A DNA stretch of 7,055 nucleotides, taken from Acidimicrobiia bacterium (GTDB lineage: Bacteria; Actinomycetota; Acidimicrobiia; Spongiisociales; ZC4RG35). The position numbers and the translations under genes were made by a program. Below, in pieces: positions 1 through 5,690 of the stretch (the stretch's first letter is position 1; each line of letters opens with the position of its first letter). The stretch spans positions 1-7,055 of the forward strand of contig JAOUGY010000198.1 of the NCBI GenBank assembly GCA_029865445.1. Direction: 5' to 3'. Under the pieces are notes generated by a model, which saw only the letters and a program-made list of their open reading frames with translations, was not told where the DNA came from and ran no database searches.

Positions 1-249
1 GACGTCCTGTACGTCGACGGGCTGTCCGACATGACGCTCGAAGTCGCCACGCTCGACCATCCTGTCGACGTTGCAGGCCTGCTTGAGTTGCCCGGGATAG
101 ATGGGACGGTGGTCCCGGCGACCGGAGCCGAACCGATCGACTACCTCATCGTCGAACCGGACGAGTCAGAATCACGGCTCTGGCTGGTGTCTGGTCCCGG
201 CACCTGGGTGGTAATCGGCGAACACGCGCTGGAGCGGAGCCGGCCTTGA
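1..249 (+). CDS. 3' end of an unrecognised protein (5' end outside window)
   Basis: The frame is open from base 1 to the TGA at 247-249 and encodes the last 82 residues of a longer protein. An internal ATG at 31 exists, but the open frame and coding-like codons before it make that an unlikely true start. The visible part has no transmembrane stretch. It alternates short hydrophobic strands with acidic and glycine/proline turns, as in a small beta-rich soluble domain (for example DYLIVEPDE and RLWLVSGPGTWVVIGEHA). I recognise no family motif. Its stop overlaps the TTG start of the next gene in the string TTGA, so the two are probably co-transcribed and translationally coupled. It may be a soluble C-terminal domain of an envelope protein, but that rests only on the neighbour. 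Existence as coding sequence is fairly sure; function is unknown. Confidence 0.7.
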   Translation, partial: DVLYVDGLSDMTLEVATLDHPVDVAGLLELPGIDGTVVPATGAEPIDYLIVEPDESESRLWLVSGPGTWVVIGEHALERSRP

Positions 250-1664
250 ACGAGACGCTGATGCTCGCGGCGACGTGCACGGCAGCCACGGTACTCCTCG
301 GCACCCACACACGCCTCAAACCGTCGCTCCTGGTCCCACTCGGAATCGTGACAGGTGTGTCGGTGTTCGTGGGTGTCGGCACAATCCTGCTCGTTGTGGC
401 CGAAACCGCGCCACCCATACGGACGGGAGCCATCGCCTGCCTCGGCATGCTCGCAATCGCCCTTGTCGGTCGCCACAGATCCGACTGGAGGCGAATCGCC
501 CTCGGATGTGCGCTGGCCGTGGGCGGGATCACCACGATCGTGCTGGTTGTGGGTTGGACGTCGCCAACCCGCCTGACGCCGGACTCACTCCGCTATATCG
601 CCGCCGGCGACGTCTTCTCCGAACAGGGCGCTTTCGCCCGGATCTCGAGAAACGTTCTCCTCAAACGGTCGACGACGACGCCGCTCGTCCACACCCTTGG
701 CCAGCTCGATGGTCGGCTCTACTCGCCTTTCGTGACACCGGTCGTGGTCGGTGCGGGGCTCGTTCTCACGCTGATCGTCCTCCGAGACCAGCTCAACGAC
801 TGGAGGGTGCCGGCACGAGGAGTTAGGTGGCTCACTGGTTTCGCCGTTGCGTTCATCCTGGCCTCCAACCGAGCCCTGTACGACGCGTTCTACGTTGATT
901 CGCACGGATTTGTGATGGTGGCATTTCTGGTCGTCGTGGCCGGAGCATTTGCCATGAATCATGAACCCGGCTGGGCGATACCAGTCGCGCTGGCCGCCTC
1001 GCTCATCGTGCTGGCCCGCGCGGAGGGTCCAGCGGTCGCCGCACTCGGGCTCCTGCCAGCCATCACGGTGCTCTCGACCACCCGAGCGCGAGTGCTCCTG
1101 GTCCTTCCGGCGGTTCTGGCCTGCCTCGTCTGGTTTGGCGCCGGACTTCTCGGTCGGGCCAATCCGGGTGACCTCTCTCTTCTCTCGGACCCCGCCTCCC
1201 GAGGCGCTCTGGTAGGCCTCGGGCTGTTGGCGATCGCAGGGGCGACCACGACACTCGAACGGTGGCCGCTCCTCCCCATTCCCACACTCACCGTGGCGAT
1301 GCTCGCCGTTGTGCTCGGTATCTCCGCGATCGGGCATCCGAGCATCCTCGTTGATGCGGCCAGAGCCACGATCGTCAACATGTTCGGGAGGGGTCTCTGG
1401 GGAACTTCGTGGCTCGTGATCGTGTTACTGCTGGTCACGACGTTGCGGAGGGAGGCCTTCCCGGATGCTCATGTCTGGTTCGTTCCGATCGTCGGCTACG
1501 CGATCCTCTACTGGCTGCTGCCGTTTCTCCGGGGCGGCGCCTACCGGATTGGGGAAGGCGACTCGGGTAATCGGGTGCTTGCGCACGTCTTTCTGGTCTG
1601 TGTCGTCTACCTGGGCCTGGCGTTCGGCCGAGAACTCACGTCTACGTCAGAGCATCGCGCATGA
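246..1664 (+). CDS. Polytopic membrane protein, GT-C glycosyltransferase-like
   Basis: The product is 472 aa with about 13-14 hydrophobic segments (for example around residues 27-52, 83-104, 163-180, 221-237, 243-258, 281-303, 341-363, 386-400, 408-427 and 445-460), so it is an integral membrane protein. Three polar motifs stand out: TPDSLRYIAAG (111-121) in a loop after an early helix, LARAEGP (256-262) at the end of a helix, and YRIGEGDSGNRVLAH (433-447) near the C-terminus. An acidic residue in an early external loop (here D113) and an R-x-EG motif are common in GT-C transferases that use polyprenyl-phosphate sugars, so that role is inferred, not shown. The TTG start at 246 is preferred: GGAG at 236-239 lies 6 nt upstream and the start overlaps the previous stop. 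ATG 261 is the alternative. The 3' end overlaps the convergent metX by 23 nt. Confidence 0.85.
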   Translation: MNETLMLAATCTAATVLLGTHTRLKPSLLVPLGIVTGVSVFVGVGTILLVVAETAPPIRTGAIACLGMLAIALVGRHRSDWRRIALGCALAVGGITTIVLVVGWTSPTRLTPDSLRYIAAGDVFSEQGAFARISRNVLLKRSTTTPLVHTLGQLDGRLYSPFVTPVVVGAGLVLTLIVLRDQLNDWRVPARGVRWLTGFAVAFILASNRALYDAFYVDSHGFVMVAFLVVVAGAFAMNHEPGWAIPVALAASLIVLARAEGPAVAALGLLPAITVLSTTRARVLLVLPAVLACLVWFGAGLLGRANPGDLSLLSDPASRGALVGLGLLAIAGATTTLERWPLLPIPTLTVAMLAVVLGISAIGHPSILVDAARATIVNMFGRGLWGTSWLVIVLLLVTTLRREAFPDAHVWFVPIVGYAILYWLLPFLRGGAYRIGEGDSGNRVLAHVFLVCVVYLGLAFGRELTSTSEHRA

Positions 1665-2787
1665 GCGCGGTGAACAGCTCGGGTTCGGTGAGAAACGAGT
1701 CGTGGCCCTTGTCCGAGTGCACGGTGAATCTCCGCACCGGGACACCGGCGGCTTTGAGGACACCCACCATGTGCTCTTGTTCATCCGGATAGAAGCAGAC
1801 GTCCGAGTCGATTGTGAAGGCGTGCCAGCGTTGATGACTGCATCGGGCGAGCAGATCGGTCATCGACTCGCCCCCCACCCCGACCTCCCCGATCAGGTCG
1901 AACTGCTGCCACAGCGTCATGATCCGCAGGTATGTGTTGGCGTCGAAGCGCTGAACGAACTTCTGCCCCTGATGCAGCATGTACGACTCGAGAGGATGGC
2001 CCACCTCGTAGCCACCCAGGTTCTCGCGCCGAATGATCTCGTTCCGCGCCCTCTCCCTCAATGCGTCGATACTCACGAACGTCTTGTGCCCGACCATGCG
2101 GGCGAGGGCGAGCCCCAGTTCGGGACCGGGACCCGGGTAGTAATCCCCACCCTTGAACTCGGGATCGGTCACGATCGCGAACATCTGCTCGAAGTTGTGC
2201 AGAACCTGGAGGCTGGTCACTTCCAGGCCGGCGGCCACCGGGATGACGGTCGACACGAGGTCCGGATACTTCGAAGCGATTGCCGCACACATGAGTCCAC
2301 CCACCGACCCGCCCACGACGGCGTGCAGCCGTTCGATCCCGAGGTGATGAAGGAGCCTGACCTGGGAGTCGACGACGTCGATCAAGGCGAGTTGCGGGAA
2401 CCGCGAGCCCCACGGCTCGCCGGTCGCCGGATCGATCGACGAAGGCCCGGTGGACCCGTAACAACCCCCCAGGTAGTTCACACACATCACTGCGAACTGG
2501 TCGGTGTCGATGGCCTTACCCGGACCGATGAAGCCGTCCCACCATCCGAGGTACACCTCGTCGGTCCATCGCCCTTCCACACCTTCGACCGACTCGTTCC
2601 ATCCTGCGGCATGCTGGGAACCGGTGAGGGCATGGAACGCGAGGACCAGGTTGTCGCGCCGCTCGTTCAATTCGCCGTACATCTCGTAGGCGAGCGTCAC
2701 CTCCGGGATCACCTCGCCCCGGTGCGTGACGAACTCGCCGTCCAGTGTTGCGAACCGGGTTTCAACTCGTCCGACAGACTGTTCCAT
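1642..2787 (-). CDS. metX: Homoserine O-acetyltransferase (MetX family)
   Basis: The 381-aa protein is full length for MetX, the cytosolic alpha/beta-hydrolase-fold enzyme that transfers an acyl group (usually acetyl from acetyl-CoA) to homoserine in methionine synthesis. Visible signatures: YEMYGELN (34-41), FHALTGSQHAAGW (51-63), GWWDGFIGPGKAIDT (81-95), GGCYGSTGPSSIDP (107-120), nucleophile elbow GGSVGGL with Ser161, GGDYY (213-217), GLALARM with Arg230, QRFDANTYL (279-287), acid Asp329 in DSDVCFYP, and His362-Asp363 in GHDSFL. The elbow is usually GGSMGGM and the GHxTY segment usually has Tyr where this protein has Phe237, so it is a divergent member and the acyl donor is not certain. The ATG at 2787 has GGGAG about 4 nt upstream. 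A SAM-I riboswitch precedes it, and the MetY partner lies upstream on the same strand. Confidence 0.93.
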   Translation of the reverse strand: MEQSVGRVETRFATLDGEFVTHRGEVIPEVTLAYEMYGELNERRDNLVLAFHALTGSQHAAGWNESVEGVEGRWTDEVYLGWWDGFIGPGKAIDTDQFAVMCVNYLGGCYGSTGPSSIDPATGEPWGSRFPQLALIDVVDSQVRLLHHLGIERLHAVVGGSVGGLMCAAIASKYPDLVSTVIPVAAGLEVTSLQVLHNFEQMFAIVTDPEFKGGDYYPGPGPELGLALARMVGHKTFVSIDALRERARNEIIRRENLGGYEVGHPLESYMLHQGQKFVQRFDANTYLRIMTLWQQFDLIGEVGVGGESMTDLLARCSHQRWHAFTIDSDVCFYPDEQEHMVGVLKAAGVPVRRFTVHSDKGHDSFLTEPELFTALMRDALT

Positions 2788-2793
2788 CCTGCT

Positions 2794-2825
2794 CCCATCG
2801 TCGTGCGCTCAGCGCCGCGATCGGG
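2794..2825 (-). promoter_or_regulatory. Possible ribosome-binding-site sequestering hairpin of the metX leader
   Basis: On the minus strand, CCCGATCG (2825-2818) can pair with CGATGGG (2800-2794) with one bulged G. Inside the loop, GCGC-TGA-GCGC forms a further short stem. The 3' arm covers the GGG of the metX Shine-Dalgarno GGGAG (2796-2792). No run of U follows, so a translational rather than a terminator-type switch is more likely. Pairing was judged by eye, without energy calculation, and the competing anti-sequestor was not identified. Confidence 0.4.
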
Positions 2826-2842
2826 CAATCCGTCGTCGGCAT

Positions 2843-2929
2843 CTCATCGTGTCAGGCATTGGCACCGTGCCGTTTCCGACCGGTTGCCGCGGGGTCGCGG
2901 GGCCTGATCCCTCACCCGCTCTGGATGAG
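2843..2929 (-). promoter_or_regulatory. SAM-I (S-box) riboswitch in the metX leader
   Basis: Read on the minus strand, this 87-nt stretch follows the S-box aptamer in order. P1 is CTCATC (2929-2924) pairing with GATGAG (2848-2843). The conserved CAGAG lies at 2923-2919, with GAGGGA at 2913-2908 and GGCCC at 2904-2900, then the near-invariant CGGCAACC (2889-2882) and GGTGCCAAT (2866-2858) of the P3/P4 side. P2 can close by GCGGG (2919-2915) with CCCGC (2893-2889). The family binds S-adenosylmethionine and turns off downstream methionine genes when SAM is plentiful. It sits 55 nt before the metX ATG on the same strand, the expected place. It was recognised by pattern; a covariance-model score was not available. 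Confidence 0.93.
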
Positions 2930-2976
2930 CGCTCGTGGATGCGAGTGTGCCAAGCCGAGGACCGCCTCGCAAGTGG
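2930..2976 (-). promoter_or_regulatory. Probable promoter region of the metX leader, with a small hairpin
   Basis: The leader RNA must begin shortly upstream of the aptamer. TTGACC at 2980-2975 (overlapping the stop of the possible small ORF) and TTGCGA (2972-2967) resemble -35 boxes. No convincing -10 follows: CACACT (2949-2944), 17 nt after TTGCGA, is the best candidate. The same stretch holds a 5-bp hairpin, CGAGG-CGGT-CCTCG (2969-2956), without a U tract. The location is expected from the riboswitch; the exact elements are weak. Confidence 0.25.
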
Positions 2977-3144
2977 TCAACTGGCGACCCGGGCGATCTC
3001 GGTCTGTACGAGCGAGCACGCACCCCTGGCGGGCAGCTCCAGCCGGAACACGTTCCAATCATCGATGCGCAGGGCCGTGAGATCCCCGCCCATGAGCTCT
3101 GCCGGATGACCGCCCCGACTGCCAGCGTCGCTCCAACACGCCAC
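2977..3144 (-). CDS. Possible small protein, 55 aa, unknown
   Basis: A GTG at 3144 opens a 55-codon frame ending at TGA 2979-2977. A purine-rich GAGAGGG lies 9 nt before the GTG, a reasonable Shine-Dalgarno. By my count 43 of 55 codons end in G or C, and the second half (GGDLTALRIDDWNVFRLELP, around residues 19-38) looks like ordinary soluble protein sequence. I recognise no family, and there is no signal peptide or membrane segment. It lies between the hydrolase gene and the metX leader on the same strand. It could be a genuine small gene, the 3' remnant of a decayed longer gene, or chance in GC-rich DNA. The frame stays open upstream to about 3330, but that extension overlaps the hydrolase gene and has less coding-like codons. 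Confidence 0.35.
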   Translation of the reverse strand: MACWSDAGSRGGHPAELMGGDLTALRIDDWNVFRLELPARGACSLVQTEIARVAS

Positions 3145-3298
3145 ATTCCGTGACCCTCTCAGACACCGTCGATTGCCATCGCTGCGGCGGTTGCCTATGC
3201 ACCGACAAACGCTCCGAGCAGCGCTCGGTTCTCCAGTGACGAACGATGACCCATCCGGGTCTCTATCGGCTTGCCGGCGCCCGATCCGTAGCCCGAGC
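3145..3298 (-). other. Spacer downstream of the hydrolase gene; weak hairpin only
   Basis: I find no RNA gene, repeat or convincing ORF here. One inverted repeat, CCGAGC-GCT-GCTCGG (3228-3214 on the minus strand), could fold into a 6-bp stem with a 3-nt loop. It is followed after four bases by TTTGT, too short for a confident Rho-independent terminator, but it is the only candidate for ending the metY-hydrolase transcript. Confidence 0.3.
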
Positions 3299-4084
3299 TC
3301 AGCCGCCAACGAGACGGAGGATCTCGGCAAGGACGGGTTCTGGGTGCTCCATCACAACATTGTGTCCGGTTCCGTGCACCTCGATGAGCCTGGCTCCCGT
3401 GGTCGCCGCCAGGTTCCGCCCTGCACGTGCGGGAGTCATCACGTCTTCCGTGGCCACCACCACCGTGATGGGACAGGACACCGACGACACTCGATCTGCG
3501 GCTGCGTAGGAAGCGCAGGCGGCCAGATCGCCGGCGAGCGTCGACTCCAACTCCCGCTCGAGCAGGCGATCGGTGATCCCCCGTGTCCACGACCCAGGTT
3601 GGGGATGCCCTCCCAGCCGATCCGACCCCGAATGGACCCACCCGGAGATCAGCTCCACTGCCAGCGTATCCGCCTTGTCTGCGGCAGCTTGGAGATCGGG
3701 ATGGACCGGCATCGATTCACCCGAGCCGGTGAGGACGATCCCCGCGACCCTGTCCGGAGCGGAAGCCGCGGTCTCCAGGGCGATCAATGACCCCATTGAA
3801 TGCCCGCTGAGAACCGCCCGTTCAACCCCGAGCACATCGAGGAGCGCCACCACCCATGCCGCCATCCCCCGAATCGAGTCCGGAGCCGACCCGGCACTGC
3901 GACCGTGACCAGGCAAGTCGGGGGCTGCCACCGACACGCCCCGGTGGGCGAGAGCGCGCGTGATGAACCGGAAGTGCGAATGGTCCTGACCTGCTCCATG
4001 CACGAGCACGACGGCCGGTTTCGCCGGATCGAAGTCGACCCCACCGCAGTGGACGAAGGCGGGCACTCCACCCACATCGAGCAT
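3299..4084 (-). CDS. Alpha/beta hydrolase, substrate unknown
   Basis: The 261-aa protein has the full set of alpha/beta-hydrolase landmarks: oxyanion-hole HGAG (residues 29-32), the DLPGHGRS segment (56-63), nucleophile elbow SGHSMGS with Ser96, acid Asp214 in ATEDVMTP, and His241 in GTGHNVVMEHP. A helical cap region lies between about 120 and 195. The triad is intact, so it should be active, but this superfamily covers esterases, lactonases, C-C hydrolases and more, and nothing here fixes the substrate. There is no signal peptide, so it is probably cytosolic. The ATG at 4084 overlaps the metY stop as TGATG, with GGGG about 8 nt upstream. A GTG one codon earlier (4087) is an alternative start. 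The overlap implies co-translation with metY and suggests, without proving, a role near sulfur amino-acid metabolism. Confidence 0.9.
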   Translation of the reverse strand: MLDVGGVPAFVHCGGVDFDPAKPAVVLVHGAGQDHSHFRFITRALAHRGVSVAAPDLPGHGRSAGSAPDSIRGMAAWVVALLDVLGVERAVLSGHSMGSLIALETAASAPDRVAGIVLTGSGESMPVHPDLQAAADKADTLAVELISGWVHSGSDRLGGHPQPGSWTRGITDRLLERELESTLAGDLAACASYAAADRVSSVSCPITVVVATEDVMTPARAGRNLAATTGARLIEVHGTGHNVVMEHPEPVLAEILRLVGG

Positions 4085-5385
4085 CACGACACACCCCGCT
4101 GCGAGACTTTCAGTGCCTTGGCCAGATCAGCGATGAGGTCGACTGGGTCCTCCAGTCCGACGGAGACACGGATCAGCTCTTCCCCGATGCCGGCAGCCTC
4201 CAGCTGGGCCGCAGTCATCTGCTGGTGGGTGGTGGATCCGGGGTGGATGACGAGCGACCGGAGGTCTCCCACGTTGGCGAGGTGACTAAACACCTCCACC
4301 GATTCGATGAAGCGGCGACCCGCATCGCGACCGCCCTTGATCCCGAACGAGAAGATGGCACCGGCGCCAAGTGGGAGTTGCCGCTGTGCCAGAACGCGGT
4401 CGAGGTGGTCGGCGAGTTCGGGATACGCCACCCACTCGACCGCGTCTTGATTCTGGAGGAAGTCGACGATCGTCCTCGTGTTGGCAACATGACGTTCCAT
4501 CCGCACCGGGAGTGTCTCCAGGCCCTGAATGAGCTGGAACGCCGTGTCCGGGCTCATCGATGCGCCGAAGTCCCGAAGGCCTTCGGCGCGGGCCCGGGCA
4601 ATGAATGCCGCCGGGCCGAACTCATCAGAGAAGTCGATGTCGTGATACGCGGCGTACGGCTCCGTGAGCGTCGGGAATCTCCCGCCGTCCTCCCAGTCGA
4701 ACGTCCCGCCGTCCACGAGTACGCCACCCACGACCGTGCCGTGACCACAGATGAACTTGGTTGCCGAGTGGAACACGAGATCGGCCCCCCACTCGATCGG
4801 CCGGCACAGGTAGGGGCTGGCGAACGTGTTGTCGATCAACAGCGGAACCCCGCCCGCATGGGCGATCTCGGCCACCGCCGTCAGGTCGAGCACAGCCATC
4901 GTCGGGTTACCGATGGTCTCAGCCACTACCAACCTGGTGCGGTCCGTGATCGCATCCTGGAGACCCTGGTGGTCGCGGGGGTCCACGAACGTCGTTTCGA
5001 TCCCGAACCGAGGCAACGTGTGGAGGAACATGTTGACGGTTCCCCCGTACATCGCCGACGAGCTGACGATGTGTCCACCCTTCCCCATCAGAGTCGCCAC
5101 GGCCAGGTGCAGTGCGGCTTGGCCCGACGCCGTCGCCACCGCACCCACCCCGCCTTCGAGAGCAGCCATCCTCTCCTCGAAGACCGCAACGGTCGGGTTC
5201 GAAATCCTGGAGTAGATGTGGCCGGGGACTTCCAGATTGAACAGCGCCGCGGCGTGGGCGGTGTCGTCGAACACGAACGAGGCCGAGCGGTAGACAGGGG
5301 TGACGCGTGCCCCGGTGGCCGGATCGGGGCGAGCTCCGGCATGGATGGCGAGTGTGTCGAATCCGGGTCGGTCGGGCTTCACCAT
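4084..5385 (-). CDS. metY: O-acetylhomoserine sulfhydrylase (MetY), PLP enzyme
   Basis: The 433-aa protein matches the usual length of MetY, a Cys/Met-metabolism PLP enzyme that converts O-acetylhomoserine and sulfide to homocysteine. It starts with the family-typical FDTLAIHAGARPDPATGARVTPVY (9-32). YSRISNPT (59-64 and on) supplies Tyr59 and Arg61 for the phosphate of the neighbouring subunit's PLP. Tyr113 should stack on the ring, Asp185 in LLIDNTFASPYLCRP contacts the pyridine nitrogen, and Lys210 in HSATKFICGHGTVVGG is the Schiff-base lysine. HPGSTTH (381-387) and IRVSVGLED with Arg406 bind the substrate carboxylate side. The ATG at 5385 is chosen because homology-like sequence begins there; the frame stays open to 5706 but that part is not MetY-like. 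metX on the same strand supports MetY over the cystathionine enzymes. No Shine-Dalgarno is visible; see the promoter entry. Confidence 0.95.
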   Translation of the reverse strand: MVKPDRPGFDTLAIHAGARPDPATGARVTPVYRSASFVFDDTAHAAALFNLEVPGHIYSRISNPTVAVFEERMAALEGGVGAVATASGQAALHLAVATLMGKGGHIVSSSAMYGGTVNMFLHTLPRFGIETTFVDPRDHQGLQDAITDRTRLVVAETIGNPTMAVLDLTAVAEIAHAGGVPLLIDNTFASPYLCRPIEWGADLVFHSATKFICGHGTVVGGVLVDGGTFDWEDGGRFPTLTEPYAAYHDIDFSDEFGPAAFIARARAEGLRDFGASMSPDTAFQLIQGLETLPVRMERHVANTRTIVDFLQNQDAVEWVAYPELADHLDRVLAQRQLPLGAGAIFSFGIKGGRDAGRRFIESVEVFSHLANVGDLRSLVIHPGSTTHQQMTAAQLEAAGIGEELIRVSVGLEDPVDLIADLAKALKVSQRGVS

Positions 5386-5397
5386 CGGGCCACTGTA
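5386..5397 (-). promoter_or_regulatory. Probable leaderless promoter of metY (TANNNT -10)
   Basis: On the minus strand TACAGT occupies 5397-5392, then exactly six bases precede the metY ATG at 5385. That puts the ATG at +1 if the hexamer is read as -12 to -7. No Shine-Dalgarno lies in the usual window, which fits a leaderless mRNA, a common arrangement in Actinomycetota. No good -35 is seen. An alternative with a leader is TACGCT at 5436-5431, preceded 18 nt upstream by TGGAGA. Confidence 0.4.
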
Positions 5398-5449
5398 GGA
5401 CCTGAACCAGTTCGTCCACAGCAGGAATCGAGCGTATCGGCTCAACTCC

Positions 5450-5496
5450 GATAATCTCCAGTTCACGGCTCGGACTCCCGGGCTCTCAACAGGGGA
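5450..5496 (+). promoter_or_regulatory. Probable -10 element and Shine-Dalgarno of the microprotein operon
   Basis: The divergent 118-nt spacer contains GATAAT (5450-5455) on the plus strand, or TAATCT (5452-5457) as a TANNNT box, without a clear -35. AGGGGA (5491-5496) follows, 7 nt before the ATG at 5504. The spacing gives a 5' leader of about 40 nt. Confidence 0.4.
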
Positions 5497-5503
5497 ACCC
5501 AAC

Positions 5504-5686
5504 ATGAATCTCGGATATCTCGACGCAGGCACAGGAAGCCTCATCCTCCAAACCGTCCTCGGCGGCGCGGCCGGACTGGTGGTCTTCTTCAAGACGACGG
5601 GCCGCAGGCTGTTCAAGCGAGGACCTGCGACCACGGAAGTCGCCGGCGAAAACCAGGCGCCGACACAGCAGCCAAGCGACACCTGA
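5504..5686 (+). CDS. Small membrane protein with YLDxGTGS N-terminus, 60 aa
   Basis: The 60-aa product starts MNLGYLDAGTGSLILQTVLGG, then has a single hydrophobic stretch (about residues 12-29), a basic cluster (KTTGRRLFKRG, 30-40) and a polar tail. From memory, small proteins beginning YLDPGTGS followed by a glycine-rich membrane helix and a basic tail recur in many bacteria as uncharacterised proteins, often beside a methyltransferase like the one here; I could not check this. The positive-inside pattern predicts the N-terminus outside or membrane-embedded and the basic tail in the cytoplasm. The ATG at 5504 has a strong AGGGGA 7 nt upstream. The stop is 4 nt from the next ATG, so the pair forms an operon. 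Function is unknown; a membrane anchor or partner for the methyltransferase is an inference from the pairing. Confidence 0.85.
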   Translation: MNLGYLDAGTGSLILQTVLGGAAGLVVFFKTTGRRLFKRGPATTEVAGENQAPTQQPSDT

Positions 5687-5690
5687 GCAC

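Noticed and set aside
585..1337. Minus-strand open frame (250 codons) within the membrane-protein gene
   Set aside because: The composition is highly charged shadow sequence (Arg/Glu/Gly-rich), while the plus strand encodes clear transmembrane helices.
1465..2907. Long plus-strand open frame (480 codons) antisense to metX
   Set aside because: It lies across metX and its riboswitch, has low-complexity Arg/Pro/His-rich shadow composition and no family motif. The minus-strand MetX reading is unmistakable.
3040..3065. T-loop-like string GTTCCAATC suggesting a tRNA
   Set aside because: No matching acceptor stem, D-arm, anticodon arm or CCA can be placed around it, and the string is explained by codons of the possible small ORF on the other strand.
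2844..3146. Minus-strand 100-codon frame overlapping the riboswitch
   Set aside because: It reads through the conserved aptamer, which is constrained as RNA. The composition is Arg/Pro/Ser-rich and unlike a folded protein.
3214..3228. Rho-independent terminator after the hydrolase gene
   Set aside because: The 6-bp stem with a 3-nt loop is real, but only TTTGT follows after a 4-nt gap, so it is kept only as a weak hairpin.
4225..5454. Plus-strand open frame (409 codons) antisense to metY
   Set aside because: It is a GC-rich shadow of the MetY reading frame, with Arg/His/Glu-rich composition and no recognisable domain.
5386..5503. A riboswitch upstream of metY
   Set aside because: The 118-nt spacer has none of the SAM-I, SAM-II or SAM-IV conserved blocks such as GGCAACC, and must also hold the divergent promoter.
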